Source: Hyaloscypha bicolor E (taxonomy: Eukaryota > Ascomycota > Leotiomycetes > Helotiales > Hyaloscyphaceae). Taken from it: a stretch of DNA of 64,000 nucleotides. Positions 45,461 through 56,164 of this stretch are shown one piece after another. The notes beneath the pieces were generated by a model. The model saw nothing but the letters and a program-made list of their open reading frames with translations. It made no database searches and was not told where the DNA came from. Each line of letters opens with the position of its first letter. Position 1 is the first letter of the stretch. The position numbers were made by a program, and so were the translations under genes. Where the stretch lies: assembly GCF_002865645.1 (NCBI RefSeq), contig NW_020194594.1, forward strand, positions 928,575-992,574. The letters run 5' to 3'.

Positions 45461-46744
45461 ATGACCTCCATTGCTGGGGGCCGCAAGCCTAAGGTGCTGA
45501 GTTTTGGCCCAATAAATTATGCTGATGGAGGGGAGGGATATATGAAGGATTTTGAAAAGCAGTGGGATATAGATGTAAGTGCTTCTACACCTTCTATATA
45601 AAGACATGTGATGAACCAAATCACGACACAGATTCTCAAACCCACAAGCCGTATAGACACAATCGCAAACCTCAAAACGAAAGTTTCTCACTCTGGGCCT
45701 TACGATGCCTTGATGATCCATGATCTTGACCTGATCATTGACGAGGAGATGCTTACGCCGCTGCTACCAGGCCTCAAAGTCGTTGTGTCGGCGTCAGCTG
45801 GATATAATGAGTTCGATGTTAACTTCATGACTGCGAATGGTATTTGGTTCTGCAACGCAAGACACGCAGTCTCCGAAGCCACAGCGGATTTGGCCGTCTT
45901 CTTGATCCTGGCGGTGGTGAGGGATACGACCAGGGGAGAGAAGCAGGTGCGGGATGGAAGATGGAGGGGGCAGATTACGCCAACTTTAGATCCGAATGGG
46001 TTGACCTTAGGAATCATAGGTATGGGTGGAATTGGGAAGGTAAGAACATCCGGCTGTTACAGCTCACCTCACTCCCCAAAGCAGGAAACGCAAACTCACC
46101 TTCCGTGACTCCACACCAGAAGTTCCCAACCTATCCATCAGATTCAGATGCATAAATACGGAATTTTGGAGAGACATTTACTGATCTAAGAACCTCACAG
46201 CATATCGCAAGGAAGATTTCTTGTTTCGAGATGAAAGTACATTACTATAACCGCAACCGCCTCTCACCCGAAGACGAGTACCGGTACGGTGCGAAATATT
46301 GCTCCAGCATGGAGGAACTACTCTCAATCTCCGATGTTGTTTCTGTGAACTGTCCGCTGAATGCCAGCACGCGTGGCTTGATCGGCAAGGCAGAGTTCGC
46401 ACGAATGAGAGACGGTTCTTTCATCGTCAACACCGCCCGTGGTGCAATTGTGGACGACGAGAGTCTTGTTGAAGCCGTCAAGAGCGGAAAAATTGCAAGA
46501 GCTGGCTTGGACGTTTTTACCGACGAGCCGAAGGTTAAGTATGCTATCCTTATCTGCGGAGATGACAGGACACTGATTGTGCACTCGTAGCCCGTATTTT
46601 GTCGAATGTGACCGATTTACCTTGCAGCCTCATCTTGGAGGCATGACTGTGGGAACATTCAAGAAGGCGGAAAGGGAGTGCTGTGAGAACTTGAAGTCTT
46701 GGTTCCAGTCTGGGAAACCGTTGATGTCTATCAACAAGGCTTGA
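45461..46744 (+). CDS. D-2-hydroxyacid dehydrogenase (glyoxylate/hydroxypyruvate reductase type)
   Basis: Exons 45461-45574, 45632-46039, 46201-46538 and 46591-46744, all joining in phase; 337 aa, the usual length. The Rossmann motif GMGGIGK is at residues 168-174, the catalytic Arg in NTARG at about 254, Glu in DEP at about 283 and His in PHLGG at about 301, so all catalytic residues are present. The enzyme should reduce a 2-oxoacid such as glyoxylate or hydroxypyruvate with NAD(P)H, or the reverse. A cytosolic location is likely, as no targeting peptide is apparent. The intron at 46040-46200 is 161 nt, long for this locus. The donor at 46539 (GTT-AA then GTATGC) was preferred because it yields EPKVNPYFVECD. 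Confidence 0.9.
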
Positions 46745-46942
46745 CTCGTCACGGCCTGCTAAATGTAGGGACTAGTTATTTATATAATCTAGTGTCTCCA
46801 GATTTAGAATTTATGGTCATTCTTCAAAGCTATACTTGAAGTCTAAAGATCTGGATTATCTACACTTTGACTTACGATCCTCCTGAATTCTTCTTCTCGA
46901 TGGCTGTTACCTCGTGCAGTAAAGCTCTTCCATGATTACAAA

Positions 46943-47596
46943 CTAAATACTACTTTGATCTCTCGTCCATTCCTCTATAAGGCAAGGATCGACATCCCGT
47001 ACAAGGACGTGGATGTGGTCCAGCGCCCTCACGCTTTGCAAAGCGGCCCAATTCTTGAACCATATGACTCGAGGCTCTGCACAACGTCCAATCCTATCAA
47101 CGAAATATCTCTTAACAAAACTCTCAATTGACTTCCTGCTCTCCAGGGTTATATCGCCGATATCCGAATCGGTTGGGATAGCAGTTCTGGTCCAAGCAAT
47201 CATATGCGTGATATTTGGTGCAAAGCCGTACGGCCAGTCATTCAGTAAGACTCGATAGTCGGACGGATCCTCGAAAGGGATGCATGACAGTGGTGTGAAT
47301 GGAGGCGTTCCCCATGCTTTAGGGAGACGATGAACAAGGAGATAATTTGTCAAGCTTCCATATTCTGCCGTTGTTGCGGCAGTCCATTGCCGGTAACGAC
47401 TCATCTCAGATGGCGTTCTCTTCAGTACGGAGAGGTTGTTCGTCTCTGCACTGCTCTTAGCAAGGACTTGGCAAGTATTCGTTTTCGTCTTATCCCGAAT
47501 GGGGACAACCACGACTCATGACATACCAACAATAGCTCGCAAATCATCCCAGGTTATATATGAGGTATGCTCTTCGGTTTGCGACACTTCGGCCAT
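46943..47596 (-). CDS. DUF3605 protein, N-acetylglucosamine-induced protein 1 (Gig1)-like
   Basis: Exons 47596-47527 and 47466-46943, joined across a 60-nt intron; about 197 aa. The first exon encodes MAEVSQTEEHTSYITWDDLR, and the body has the hallmarks of the fungal DUF3605 family: LNDWPYGFAPNITHMIAWTR near residues 115-135, RKSIESFVKRYF, and VIWFKNWAALQSVRALDHIHVLV near the C-terminus. Candida Gig1 is induced by N-acetylglucosamine; the biochemical activity is unknown. It is convergent with the dehydrogenase gene (200 bp apart) and lies 0.9 kb from the sugar-type fusion gene on the other strand. The first codon after the intron is reconstructed and slightly uncertain. Confidence 0.85.
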
Positions 47597-48512
47597 TTCA
47601 GCACTGGTTCGTTGAAGTTGGGGTCTCTCGTTCAGAGTTTTTTCTATTCTAACATCCCAGGGGAAACTTTAGCTCCAAATATGGCAGAAAAACTCTTGAC
47701 CCTGCTGTTGGGATGTGCCTTGGATGATGCTCGTCAGCTTATTCTATAGTCTCGGCCATTATCATGGAAAAAGATTGCAAAAGATAGAGGTACCTGTAGC
47801 AATATATATGAAGGCTGAATGAGAGTTTTTTTAAATTTTTTTACACTTCATGACTTAAAAAGCAGTCTTTCAGAGATTTCGTACCGTAATTACTTGCTGA
47901 AAGAGAAGAGATACGGATCACATACGCTCACTAAGGGAAGAAAGTTAAGCTTCAGGATCGCATTTTCTCCTCTTGCAAATTCCAAAAAGAGGCTGGATTT
48001 CCATAATTATGAAGCAGGACTTGGTTTATTGACCTTGCGGGGTGCTCAGTAATGAACTTGAAAAGGTAAGTTAAGCCACGCCGCTGAGTGCGACCTGCTT
48101 AGAACATCATACGATGATCTGAATTAGTTCAAGGACGTTCCGACGCCGAACAAAGTCAAGCACGATAAAACGAGGGGTGCCTCGGCGAGCTGCTTTCGGG
48201 CTGGCTCATGGGAAGCGGGCGTGGCGTCGACGCCCTTCTAGCCCCAAATTCCAGGGCCAATCCAGTTGCAGTACTCTACAATGTCATCGTGGGGTGAGCG
48301 ATTTATATTCCTGAAAAGGCAAAAAAAAAACTTGATAGCGGTAAGGCCGGCCGGCATCTCCGGACGTCAGATTGCAATATCATTCCAATGTGTGGGGTAC
48401 TGTGGGGTGCGATGGAAAAACACTTAAACGCCACTCCAACTGCCTGCTTTCGAGATATGTATAACTCTACACTACAATCCTGTGAGAAGGCTTGGAGAGC
48501 AACCACTAGCAA
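47597..48512. other. Intergenic, divergent promoter region
   Basis: Shared upstream region of the DUF3605 gene (minus) and the fusion gene (plus). Two inverted repeats or operators were looked for and not found. No gene recognised. Confidence 0.5.
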
Positions 48513-50765
48513 ATGGCGTTTCCGGAATCTCTTCCTCGCGTCGCCGTTGTAGGGTGTGGCCAATGGGGCCGGAATCTCGTGCGGAATTTCGCCAAACTGC
48601 GAGTCTTGGATGCTATTGTTGACGCGATTCCGTCTCGTGCAGACAAGGCAGCAGAACAAATCCGATCGCAAGGCTACGAGAATTCTGTCAAAGCCCGCGA
48701 TTGGGAGAGCGTCTTGGCCGACCACTCGATTACAGCTATTGTGCTCGCGACACCGGCTCCACAGCACGCCGACATGGCGATTGCAGCGTTGGACGCTGGG
48801 AAACACGTCTTCGTTGAAAAACCATTGGCACTAACAGTTGCTGACGGCGAGCGCATCCTGGACGCGGCTCGCAAGGCGAGAAGGATGGTGATGGCGGGCC
48901 ACAGCTTCCAATACCACCCGGCTTTTGTGAAGCTGAAGGCACTCGTCGACGAGGGACAGCTTGGTCGCCTGCGGCACATCCACTCGCGCCGGCTGGGGTT
49001 TGGGCGCATTCGTCATGAGGAAGATGTCTTTTGGAATCTCGCTCCTCACGACATCTCGATGATTCTCGCCCTGGTTGGCGTTGGCCAATATCCCACAGTG
49101 GTCCAGGCTCAGGGGATCGGACACCTGCGCCCGCACATTGCAGATGTGGCCAGCGCCGATTTGACGTTTGCCAACGGGCTGCGCGCGCAGATTCTGGTGT
49201 CGTGGATGTATCCCGAAAAGGAGCGCAAGTTGATTGTTGTTGGAGAGCGGGCAATGGCTGTGTTTGATGACTGTGAGCCATGGGAACGGAAACTACGTGT
49301 GTTCCATCACCATGTCGACTGGACGACCGGATTTCCAGAGCCCCTGAAAGGCGAGACCAAAATAGTACAAGTACTCATGGCAAGCGGAGGGGGCGAACCG
49401 GAACCAGAAGCGCTGGCATACGAATGCGGCCATTTCCTCGACTGTATCCAGAGCGGCACAGAGCCTCTGACCGGCCTTGACGAAGCCCTGCCTGTTATCC
49501 GCGTCCTCTGCGCGGTGGGCGAAATATTGCGCCAGGGCCAGAAGCCTGCCACGACTTCCACATCTGCCAGTCTCAGCCCCGTGTTGCTGGCAGGAAGCAT
49601 CTCCGAGGACAAGGCAACATGCACACCGGTTGGTGAGAAAGTGAAGATTCCCATTATCGACCTTGCAGCTCAGAAATGTAGGATCAAGGACCGTCTGCGC
49701 GGGATGCTTGCCAAAGTCCTCGACCACATGCAGTTCGTAATGGGCCCCGAAGTGGCAGAACTCGAGAACCGGCTCTGCGCATACTCGGGCGCTGCCTCCG
49801 CTATCACCTGTGCCAGCGGCACGGATGCGTTGACGCTTGCGCTGTTGGCCCTGCGAGTGCAGCGAGGGGATGCCGTGTTGGTTCCAGCCTTCACATTTGT
49901 TGCAACCGTTGAGCCTGTGGTGCTGCTTGGTGCTGTGCCGGTATTCGTCGATGTCGATCCCGATAGCCTCACCATCGACCCGGCCCTGGTCAATGCAGGT
50001 GTTGCCGCTGCCCGCGAGGCAGGGCTGCGGCCAGTGGGCATTATCGCCGTGGATCTTTTTGGCTATCCCGCCAACTATGAGGCCCTGCGCTTGGCTGCCG
50101 CAAGTGCACAAACAGAGAGCCTCTGGATCATCGCTGATGCCGCCCAGAGTTTCGGTGCCAGCGTAGATGGCCGCCGCGTTGGTACCTTGGCAGATATCAC
50201 AACGACAAGCTTCTTCCCATCAAAGCCGCTGGGTTGCTATGGGGATGGTGGCGCTGTCTTTACCGACAACGCAGAACTTGCTGCCATACTACGATCCTTA
50301 CGTCTGCATGGGCAAGGTGCGGAAAAGTTCGACAACGTTCGAGTTGGCTTAAACAGTCGGCTTGATACCCTCCAGGCCGCCGTTCTACTTTGCAAGCTTG
50401 ATATTTTAGGAAACGAGATTGACTCCAGACAGCAAGTTGCATCGCTTTACACTAGCATTCTGCAAAACGCAGATATAGCACGCCCGCCTGTCCTGCGCGA
50501 AGGCGTTATTTCGGCATGGGCGTCATACACAATACGCACTACAGAACGTGCTTGCCTTGAGGCTCGTCTGAAGGCTCAGGGCGTTACATCGGCCATATAC
50601 TACCCCCGTCCTATTCACAAACAACCCGCATACCAGGCCTATCCTGTCGCAAACGGGTCGTGTGCAGTCGCTGAGTGTGCTTGCAGCGAGGTTTTAAGCA
50701 TCCCTATGCACCCCTATCTCGAAGACAGCACACAAAAGCACATTCTGGCAGCTATGGACCACTGA
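48513..50765 (+). CDS. Gfo/Idh/MocA dehydrogenase fused to DegT/DnrJ/EryC1/StrS aminotransferase
   Basis: One intronless frame of 750 codons. Residues about 8-345 are a Gfo/Idh/MocA oxidoreductase: VVGCGQWG (12-19) binds NAD(P), EKPLAL (102-107) carries the catalytic-region Lys103, and LAPHDISMIL (about 178-187) holds the conserved His. After a linker rich in Thr/Ser, residues about 385-750 are a PLP-dependent sugar aminotransferase: ASGTDAL (434-440), IADAAQS with Asp542, SFFPSKPLGCYGDGG with the PLP-binding Lys571, and NSRLDTLQAA. In bacteria separate enzymes of these families (for example WbpB and WbpE) oxidise UDP-GlcNAc-uronate at C3 and then aminate it. The fusion would thus make an amino sugar nucleotide. 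No intron, bacterial domain pairing and a richer G+C look suggest horizontal transfer from bacteria. Confidence 0.9.
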   Translation: MAFPESLPRVAVVGCGQWGRNLVRNFAKLRVLDAIVDAIPSRADKAAEQIRSQGYENSVKARDWESVLADHSITAIVLATPAPQHADMAIAALDAGKHVFVEKPLALTVADGERILDAARKARRMVMAGHSFQYHPAFVKLKALVDEGQLGRLRHIHSRRLGFGRIRHEEDVFWNLAPHDISMILALVGVGQYPTVVQAQGIGHLRPHIADVASADLTFANGLRAQILVSWMYPEKERKLIVVGERAMAVFDDCEPWERKLRVFHHHVDWTTGFPEPLKGETKIVQVLMASGGGEPEPEALAYECGHFLDCIQSGTEPLTGLDEALPVIRVLCAVGEILRQGQKPATTSTSASLSPVLLAGSISEDKATCTPVGEKVKIPIIDLAAQKCRIKDRLRGMLAKVLDHMQFVMGPEVAELENRLCAYSGAASAITCASGTDALTLALLALRVQRGDAVLVPAFTFVATVEPVVLLGAVPVFVDVDPDSLTIDPALVNAGVAAAREAGLRPVGIIAVDLFGYPANYEALRLAAASAQTESLWIIADAAQSFGASVDGRRVGTLADITTTSFFPSKPLGCYGDGGAVFTDNAELAAILRSLRLHGQGAEKFDNVRVGLNSRLDTLQAAVLLCKLDILGNEIDSRQQVASLYTSILQNADIARPPVLREGVISAWASYTIRTTERACLEARLKAQGVTSAIYYPRPIHKQPAYQAYPVANGSCAVAECACSEVLSIPMHPYLEDSTQKHILAAMDH

Positions 50766-51455
50766 CAAGTATTTAGATAGGCTTGTCCAGACTCCCCCAA
50801 CCCTCAGTTATACATACAAGACATATTCTTCAAGACACAGTTCCTTTTACGGCTCCGCTTGAAGCTACATCTCGGCCACAGTCTCAAAATCGTAACTGAG
50901 CTCGCAGCCGAGAGTTTGGAACATTTATGATCGCAAAAGTCTTTTTAATCTCTTCTCGCTACGGGACGGATTTTCGTTCTCCCAATATCAAACACTGCAA
51001 GAACATTTTTGAAGAACTAAAGGCCCACGAACGCTTTTATTTTGTCTAATACCAGCTTTAATTATCGAGTAATAAAAGCTAGTATTTGGTTGTTGTAATT
51101 ACAAGTAATCAAAAGACGTGCGGCCGTGCAAAACAGGCCCTACAACAATTTATTGCTATTGGATTTGACAAATTTTTGGGGCAATTTGGGTAATAGTAAA
51201 CAAACTGATTGATTTTTACTATGGGCGTTCTATACAAATTGGAAAAAATTTGGTTCGGTGCGGGACAACTCGCTTCCCCCGACTAAAGGGAAGGCCACTT
51301 TAGCGCGACATTAAGTCCGACGAATAATTCCCGTCGTCCGGAGCCGGATACAAAATCCCGATTCCCTCGAAATGCACCTTCAACCTCCTTACTCTCCTTC
51401 AGCGCCAAAGCCCTCAACTACTCCACGTCATCCAAGATCTTCCATCAGCATCCTT

Positions 51456-51709
51456 TTAGATCAAGAGGATTGTGGTCTTCACGCCACTCATAACTTTTGT
51501 GCGGCCGATGAGGAGAACATACACAGGCCGTGGGGGCTGCAAATATGATGGGTCTGAGACGAATGCATCGTCGGAGATATCAAGTAGCACTCGCTGAGCG
51601 CGCATCTCCTTGAAGTCAGGGGATTCTGTATAGAGAAACGCCCCCCGCGACCACCTGCAGAGGCGGAGGCAGAAATCACGAGATATGCCTGAGCGTTGAC
51701 GTTGGCCAT
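51456..51709 (-). pseudogene. Possible small gene with a frame break at a G6 run
   Basis: From the ATG at 51709 the minus strand reads MANVNAQAYLVISASASAGG; after the G-run near 51645 the protein-like sequence continues in another frame (FLYTESPDFKEMRAQRVLL onward) to a stop at 51456. A one- or two-base change in the run would join them, so this may be a broken gene or an assembly error. No family is recognised, and the whole may be chance. Confidence 0.2.
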
Positions 51710-51943
51710 CTTTGCTAATTCCTACCAATCTTTAGCATCCCCCTGAATGAGGCATAGGAAATCGATCCCGGCGACTGGGAAGTGGGCTCCCTTTCTTGGC
51801 TATGAGAGAAAGACTGACACTGGCTGCGCTAAGCAAAACTCTTTCAGGGACAGCGTTGGCCAGATTGCGCCCTTCACTAGGCCATGCACAAAAGTAAGCA
51901 CTAATAAATCTGTATCGCCCCAGATGATTCGCGCAATTGCCAC

Positions 51944-52123
51944 GACGCTGACATCAGGCAAATCTGAAGCGAATGCGATCATCACTCGAGCCTGACACCA
52001 GCTTCAATTGGTCCTATAAGATTCGACAACGACGCTGACATCAGACAAATCCGAAGCGAATGCGATCTTCACTCTAGCCTGAAACCTGCTTCAATTGGTC
52101 ATATACGGATAAGATTCTACGAC
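51944..52123. repeat. Tandem duplication, 87-bp unit
   Basis: Unit 1 (51944-52030) and unit 2 (52031-52123) both start GACGCTGACATCAG and share AAGCGAATGCGATC, GCTTCAATTGGTC and ATAAGATTC, with scattered substitutions and a small insertion in unit 2. They lie about 240-420 bp upstream of the glycosyltransferase start, so they may influence its promoter. Confidence 0.8.
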
Positions 52124-52363
52124 GGTGAATGATCATTCCTCCGATGTGGGGGGAAATGCAGTATCTACGTATAGATACAGCAAGGTCCGTAAGCTTATCA
52201 AGTATAACCCAAGCATAGTTGCCAAGCTGCGCTGATATCGTACGACTATTTGCAATCGACTAAGACATCACTTTATCAGAACCTCATCCAACCTTCTCTT
52301 AAATATCTCCCGCCTCGCATGCTCATTTCGTATTCACATTTTATCAATCAAAACATCAACGCC

Positions 52364-53791
52364 ATGGCCGCGCATAAGAAGCCTTTTATAGTAATGGCCG
52401 CCCACCCCGTCAACGGGCATGTCCAACCCGTCCGCCTTGTCGCCAGCGAACTCATAAAGCGCGGCTACCAAATAACTGTCCTCCTTCCACACGCCTACAA
52501 GGAATCCTTCGAGAAGCTGGGTCTCACCTTCATATCCCTTACCGGAATCGCCGACTATACCGAGAAAGACTTCGACACTATGCAGCCCGAGCGAAAATAC
52601 TGGCCCCCAGGCCTCGAGCAGATGGTCTACCGATCTCTAGTGCCCATTCGAGCCACCTTCCGGCAGTCGCGTACCCTGCAGGGCATTCTCCGCGATCTAA
52701 AGGCGCGAGAGCCAGATCGGCCCATCGTTATGGTCCAAGAATCCTGGTTCCAAGGCAGCGTCCCTATGCTCCTCCGCCTCCCCGAGCTAGTCTACGTCCC
52801 CGTCATCGCCCTCGGCGTCACCCCCCTCATGATGCCCAGCATTGACTTCCCCCTCCTCGGTATCCGCGCCTTCCCCGACACCTCGCCCACAGGCCGCGCA
52901 AAGGCCAAAGCTCTACTCCGTAGCATGATGCCGGCATTCGAGCGGGCGCAGCGGGAATTCCAGTGGGTGTTGGAGGATCTGGGATTAGAAGAAGGAAAGG
53001 AGATTCCTCACATGAGCGAGCGGTTCCAGCTCCCGGAGGCTCATTTGCAGATGTGTATTCCGAGCTTAGAGCTCCCGAGGACGGACATGCCGCCTAATGT
53101 GCGGTTTATTGGGGGCGTTCCGGCGAGTGATGTAGATGTGTGGAAAGGTAGGCCTGGGTGGTGGAGTGAGGTAGAGGGGACCAAAGGGGAGCGGGATGTT
53201 ATTGCTGTTACGCAAGGGACGATGGATATCGATTACTCGGAGCTGATCATTCCAGCAATCGAGGCGCTGCGAGACAGACCGGACACCATCGTGGTGGTAG
53301 TTTTGGGATGGAGAGGCGCAATTTTACCGGCAGAGATTAGTATCCCAGCACACATACATGTGATGGACTATGTACCATACACCGAGCTCCTAAAGCACTC
53401 GACGCTCTTCGTTACAAATGGCGGGTATAATGGCGTACAGCAGGCTCTTAGTCACGGTGTTCCTATTCTCAAGGCTGGCAACGACGGCGACAAGAAGCAC
53501 ACTGGCAACCGAATCGAGTGGGCTGGGTGCGGACTCGATCTTTGGGTGACTCGACCGACGGTGGAGCAGGTTCGAGAGGGTGTTGAGACTGTGCTGAAGG
53601 ACCGAAAGTTCAAGGCGAGGGCACTTGAGATGCAGGAGGAGGCGAAGAGGTATGATCCTATTGAGTTGATTGTAGAGGAGATTGAGGCGATGGCGGTGGG
53701 GAAGCATAGCGATGGAGCTGATCTGAGAACGCCCACTTGGACGAGCATATTTGGTGACGATGAAGTAGGTGAGGGGGATATTTGTATGTGA
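52364..53791 (+). CDS. UDP-glycosyltransferase, GT1 family
   Basis: Intronless frame of 475 codons from MAAHKKPFIVMAAHPVNGH; an in-frame Met at 52319 is an alternative start, but the chosen one places the conserved N-terminal His motif (HPVNGHVQP) correctly for GT1 enzymes. The C-terminal half has the nucleotide-sugar binding region with FVTNGGYNGVQQALSHGVPI near residues 349-368, including the His and Gly-rich turn, followed by a GNDGDKKHTGNRIEWAG segment. It resembles the MGT/macrolide-type glycosyltransferases, which transfer a sugar from UDP to a small-molecule acceptor. No membrane anchor is seen. It lies 1.6 kb downstream of the dehydrogenase-aminotransferase fusion on the same strand, so it may use that enzyme's product; this is inference. 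Confidence 0.9.
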   Translation: MAAHKKPFIVMAAHPVNGHVQPVRLVASELIKRGYQITVLLPHAYKESFEKLGLTFISLTGIADYTEKDFDTMQPERKYWPPGLEQMVYRSLVPIRATFRQSRTLQGILRDLKAREPDRPIVMVQESWFQGSVPMLLRLPELVYVPVIALGVTPLMMPSIDFPLLGIRAFPDTSPTGRAKAKALLRSMMPAFERAQREFQWVLEDLGLEEGKEIPHMSERFQLPEAHLQMCIPSLELPRTDMPPNVRFIGGVPASDVDVWKGRPGWWSEVEGTKGERDVIAVTQGTMDIDYSELIIPAIEALRDRPDTIVVVVLGWRGAILPAEISIPAHIHVMDYVPYTELLKHSTLFVTNGGYNGVQQALSHGVPILKAGNDGDKKHTGNRIEWAGCGLDLWVTRPTVEQVREGVETVLKDRKFKARALEMQEEAKRYDPIELIVEEIEAMAVGKHSDGADLRTPTWTSIFGDDEVGEGDICM

Positions 53792-54880
53792 TGCGGGATG
53801 TGTAAGATGAGACATTCCAAGTGCGTGCTTCAGAGTCCAGAGGTGTTAATAAGGGGGTGCTGCGTGGTTTCAAGCTATACGTGAGGAGTCAAAAGCATCA
53901 AACATCATGAGATTGCGAGGACTCGCACGAAAATTAGAAACTGGAGATTTCAAACCGTTTCTAGTCCATCATTAGATAACCGCGTCCAACTCACTTTCAA
54001 CGCCATCACATCACAATCCAAGTCGTCTGTCCTTGGCGACTAAATGTCTCAATTGTCGACAATTGAGAAAAGAGGAGCGTCTGAGAACTCTGGAGCAGCC
54101 TCAAGAGGAGGTGTCAAAGAACGAAATTCAATGGCCGTGAGATTCGTCGTTCTGCTTGTTCCTCACTCGGCGGGTTGGCCACTGAGATTTGTCGTTGCCG
54201 ACTGGGCCATCAAACGGTGACTGTTTAAGCGTACAACGCCTGTGCGAAGCGCTATAATTTTCCCACACGAGAGCCTGCAAGGCCCCAACTGCTATGTCAT
54301 ATTTAATATTCGCATTGGCGCTCTCTTGCTACAAGCGCAACAGCCGGCCAGGGCACTTCTCGTCAAAACTCTGCTTATTAATAAATGACAAGCTCATCTC
54401 GACTGGCCGATGGGCATAGAATTTTCTAGCTTCTGATGCAGGAAGGGGGTTGATTTCCTAGGAGAAAAAGTCAAAGAATGACTTAGTTCCAAAACATTCG
54501 TTTTAGGAAGGTACTGTCTTCTGTGGAACTTGTGTCTTCGCTGGTGGGAGTCTTCAATCAAACTCTTTCCACACTTGAATTCGATTTTGTATTCCACAAT
54601 TCAATCTACCAGCCTCGCGGAGGTGACATAAATAGGTTGAGGCTGAACAATTTGCTTTTCTGGAGGTCCCGCTCCTTGTGCAACCACACCTGAATGCCAT
54701 TGTCCACTCTTACCATTCGGATGACAGCATCCCTATGATCTTTTCCCAATCCAGTCATAGAATTGTGTGAGCGGGCTGTTTTGTGGGGAAAAAGTAAAAT
54801 GAGACCCTCAAGGGTGTCGATGGGGGTATCGATTAGGCGCTAGACTAACCTGCTAGCCCAAAGTAGAGGGGAGTTCGGAC
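53792..54880. other. Intergenic, no gene seen
   Basis: Spacer between the glycosyltransferase and the right-hand A+T-rich block. Nothing identifiable on either strand. Confidence 0.5.
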
Positions 54881-55384
54881 AAGAATATTGAAAGTGTACC
54901 TTTTTCTTTAAATTTGCTTTGCTTTATAAGGAATTAATAGAATTTAATATTTTCTTTATTTTATTATAATACGGAATAAGGGCTATTTAAATATAACTTT
55001 TTTTTAGAAGAGAAATTTAATTAATAATAGTTCTTTTAATTAAATAAATTATAAAGCTAATATTTTATAACTTAAACATAGCTTTTAAAAAGCCTAGAAA
55101 TTTAGTAATTATATCCTTAAAACTAAATAAAAAAGTCTTATAAGCCTTTAATTTATAAGGCTTTAATTTATAAGGCTTTATAAAACTAAAAACTAGAACT
55201 TAATTAATTAGTTAATAAATATCTTTGAATTAAAAATTATATTTTAAGTAATTTTTTATTATAAGTTAAAAAGCATATAATTATATTATAAGCTTTATAA
55301 TAGCTAGTATAATTAAATAATTTGCCGCGAATATTATATAAGAAGAAACATGCCTAAAATAGAGCAAGTAAGTATGACGGCTAG
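54881..55384. repeat. RIP-degraded A+T-rich block
   Basis: A sharp drop in G+C near 54900 marks the right border of the gene island. TA steps dominate and no frame survives. The element it came from cannot be identified. Confidence 0.6.
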
Positions 55385-55741
55385 TGTTATATGGTTGGTT
55401 TTAGCCAAAGGGGTTGGTTTCAGCTAAGGTTCCAAGCTATGGTTCAAACCAAGCTCGCTTCCAAAGCTCGGCGTTTTAGTGGTCTTGGCCATACCTACTT
55501 ATCCACTGCCACACCTCACTCCTGTCCTCCTTAGCTTTAAATTCTTAAGACATAGGAAATCATTAATCTTTGAGCCTCGTTCCATTGCTCTGTTCCTACC
55601 GTTATAGTAAGCTAGAGACTAATAAAAGACTACTAAAAGTCGAAGCATTCCCTTCTTCTTTATTCTCTAGTTTAGTATTTTTAATATATGAGATTCTCTA
55701 AACTTTAAGCCTTTAATTATTGCTTTAATTCCGCTATTACA
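55385..55741 (+). repeat. Probable LTR (357 bp), TGTTAT...ATTACA
   Basis: A 357-bp segment of moderate G+C, with ends TGTTATATGG and CCGCTATTACA, lies between A+T-rich flanks. The internal repeat of the type GGTTGGTTTTAGCCAA/GGTTGGTTTCAGCTAA and the TG...CA ends fit a Copia-type LTR. No 5-bp target duplication was found (GCTAG left, ATAAT right). Strand is arbitrary. Confidence 0.4.
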
Positions 55742-55839
55742 ATAATAAGGATATTAAACTAAAAGCAAGATATATAGGCTTTCAGAGCGTGCGATTATAG
55801 TATTATATAAGTGAGACAAGAATTAGAGTAAAGCTTATG

Positions 55840-56164
55840 TGAGGCACGTAATAGCAGGGTAATATACAAGTAGTTAAGATAAGTAAGCTGCAGAGTAATA
55901 CTTGCAAGTGTAACTGATTCCAAGAATCGATTCCAATAAAAGACTAATTAATACCCCTTTCCAAAGCTAGAAGCGTCTCCCTATGTGTTCCCTAGTACTT
56001 AGCCAAGCCTGCAAAGCACTTTACTTAACTAGGAAACACGATCCCATGTAATCCGTATAATTCCGATTGCCTATATAATTCCGATTACAAGCTTTACCTA
56101 AAATAGGAAACTAGATCTATAATATCTAATACCTGTCTATATGCTATTACGTATACCTATTATA
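55840..56164 (-). repeat. 3' LTR of the right Gypsy element
   Basis: Second copy of the LTR at 9411-9717, in the same orientation, 325 bp because of an 18-bp tandem duplication (the ATAATTCCGATT-containing unit near 56066-56090). Differences are otherwise nearly all C-to-T or G-to-A, heavier towards the 3' part. On the minus strand the internal side ends in a polypurine tract (GAGGAGGAAT, + strand 56165-56180), which identifies this as the 3' LTR of an element lying at higher coordinates. Confidence 0.75.

Larger units (their letters stand above)
50766..52363. other. Intergenic with tandem duplication and doubtful small frame
   Basis: Spacer between the fusion gene and the glycosyltransferase. 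It contains an 87-bp tandem duplication (51944-52123) and a doubtful minus-strand frame at 51456-51709. The region 50766-51450 is A+T-richer with nothing identifiable. Confidence 0.45.

Noticed and set aside
49031..50111. Long frames on both strands inside the fusion gene, up to 272 codons
   Set aside because: G+C-rich coding sequence opens shadow frames; only the 750-codon frame has conserved motifs.
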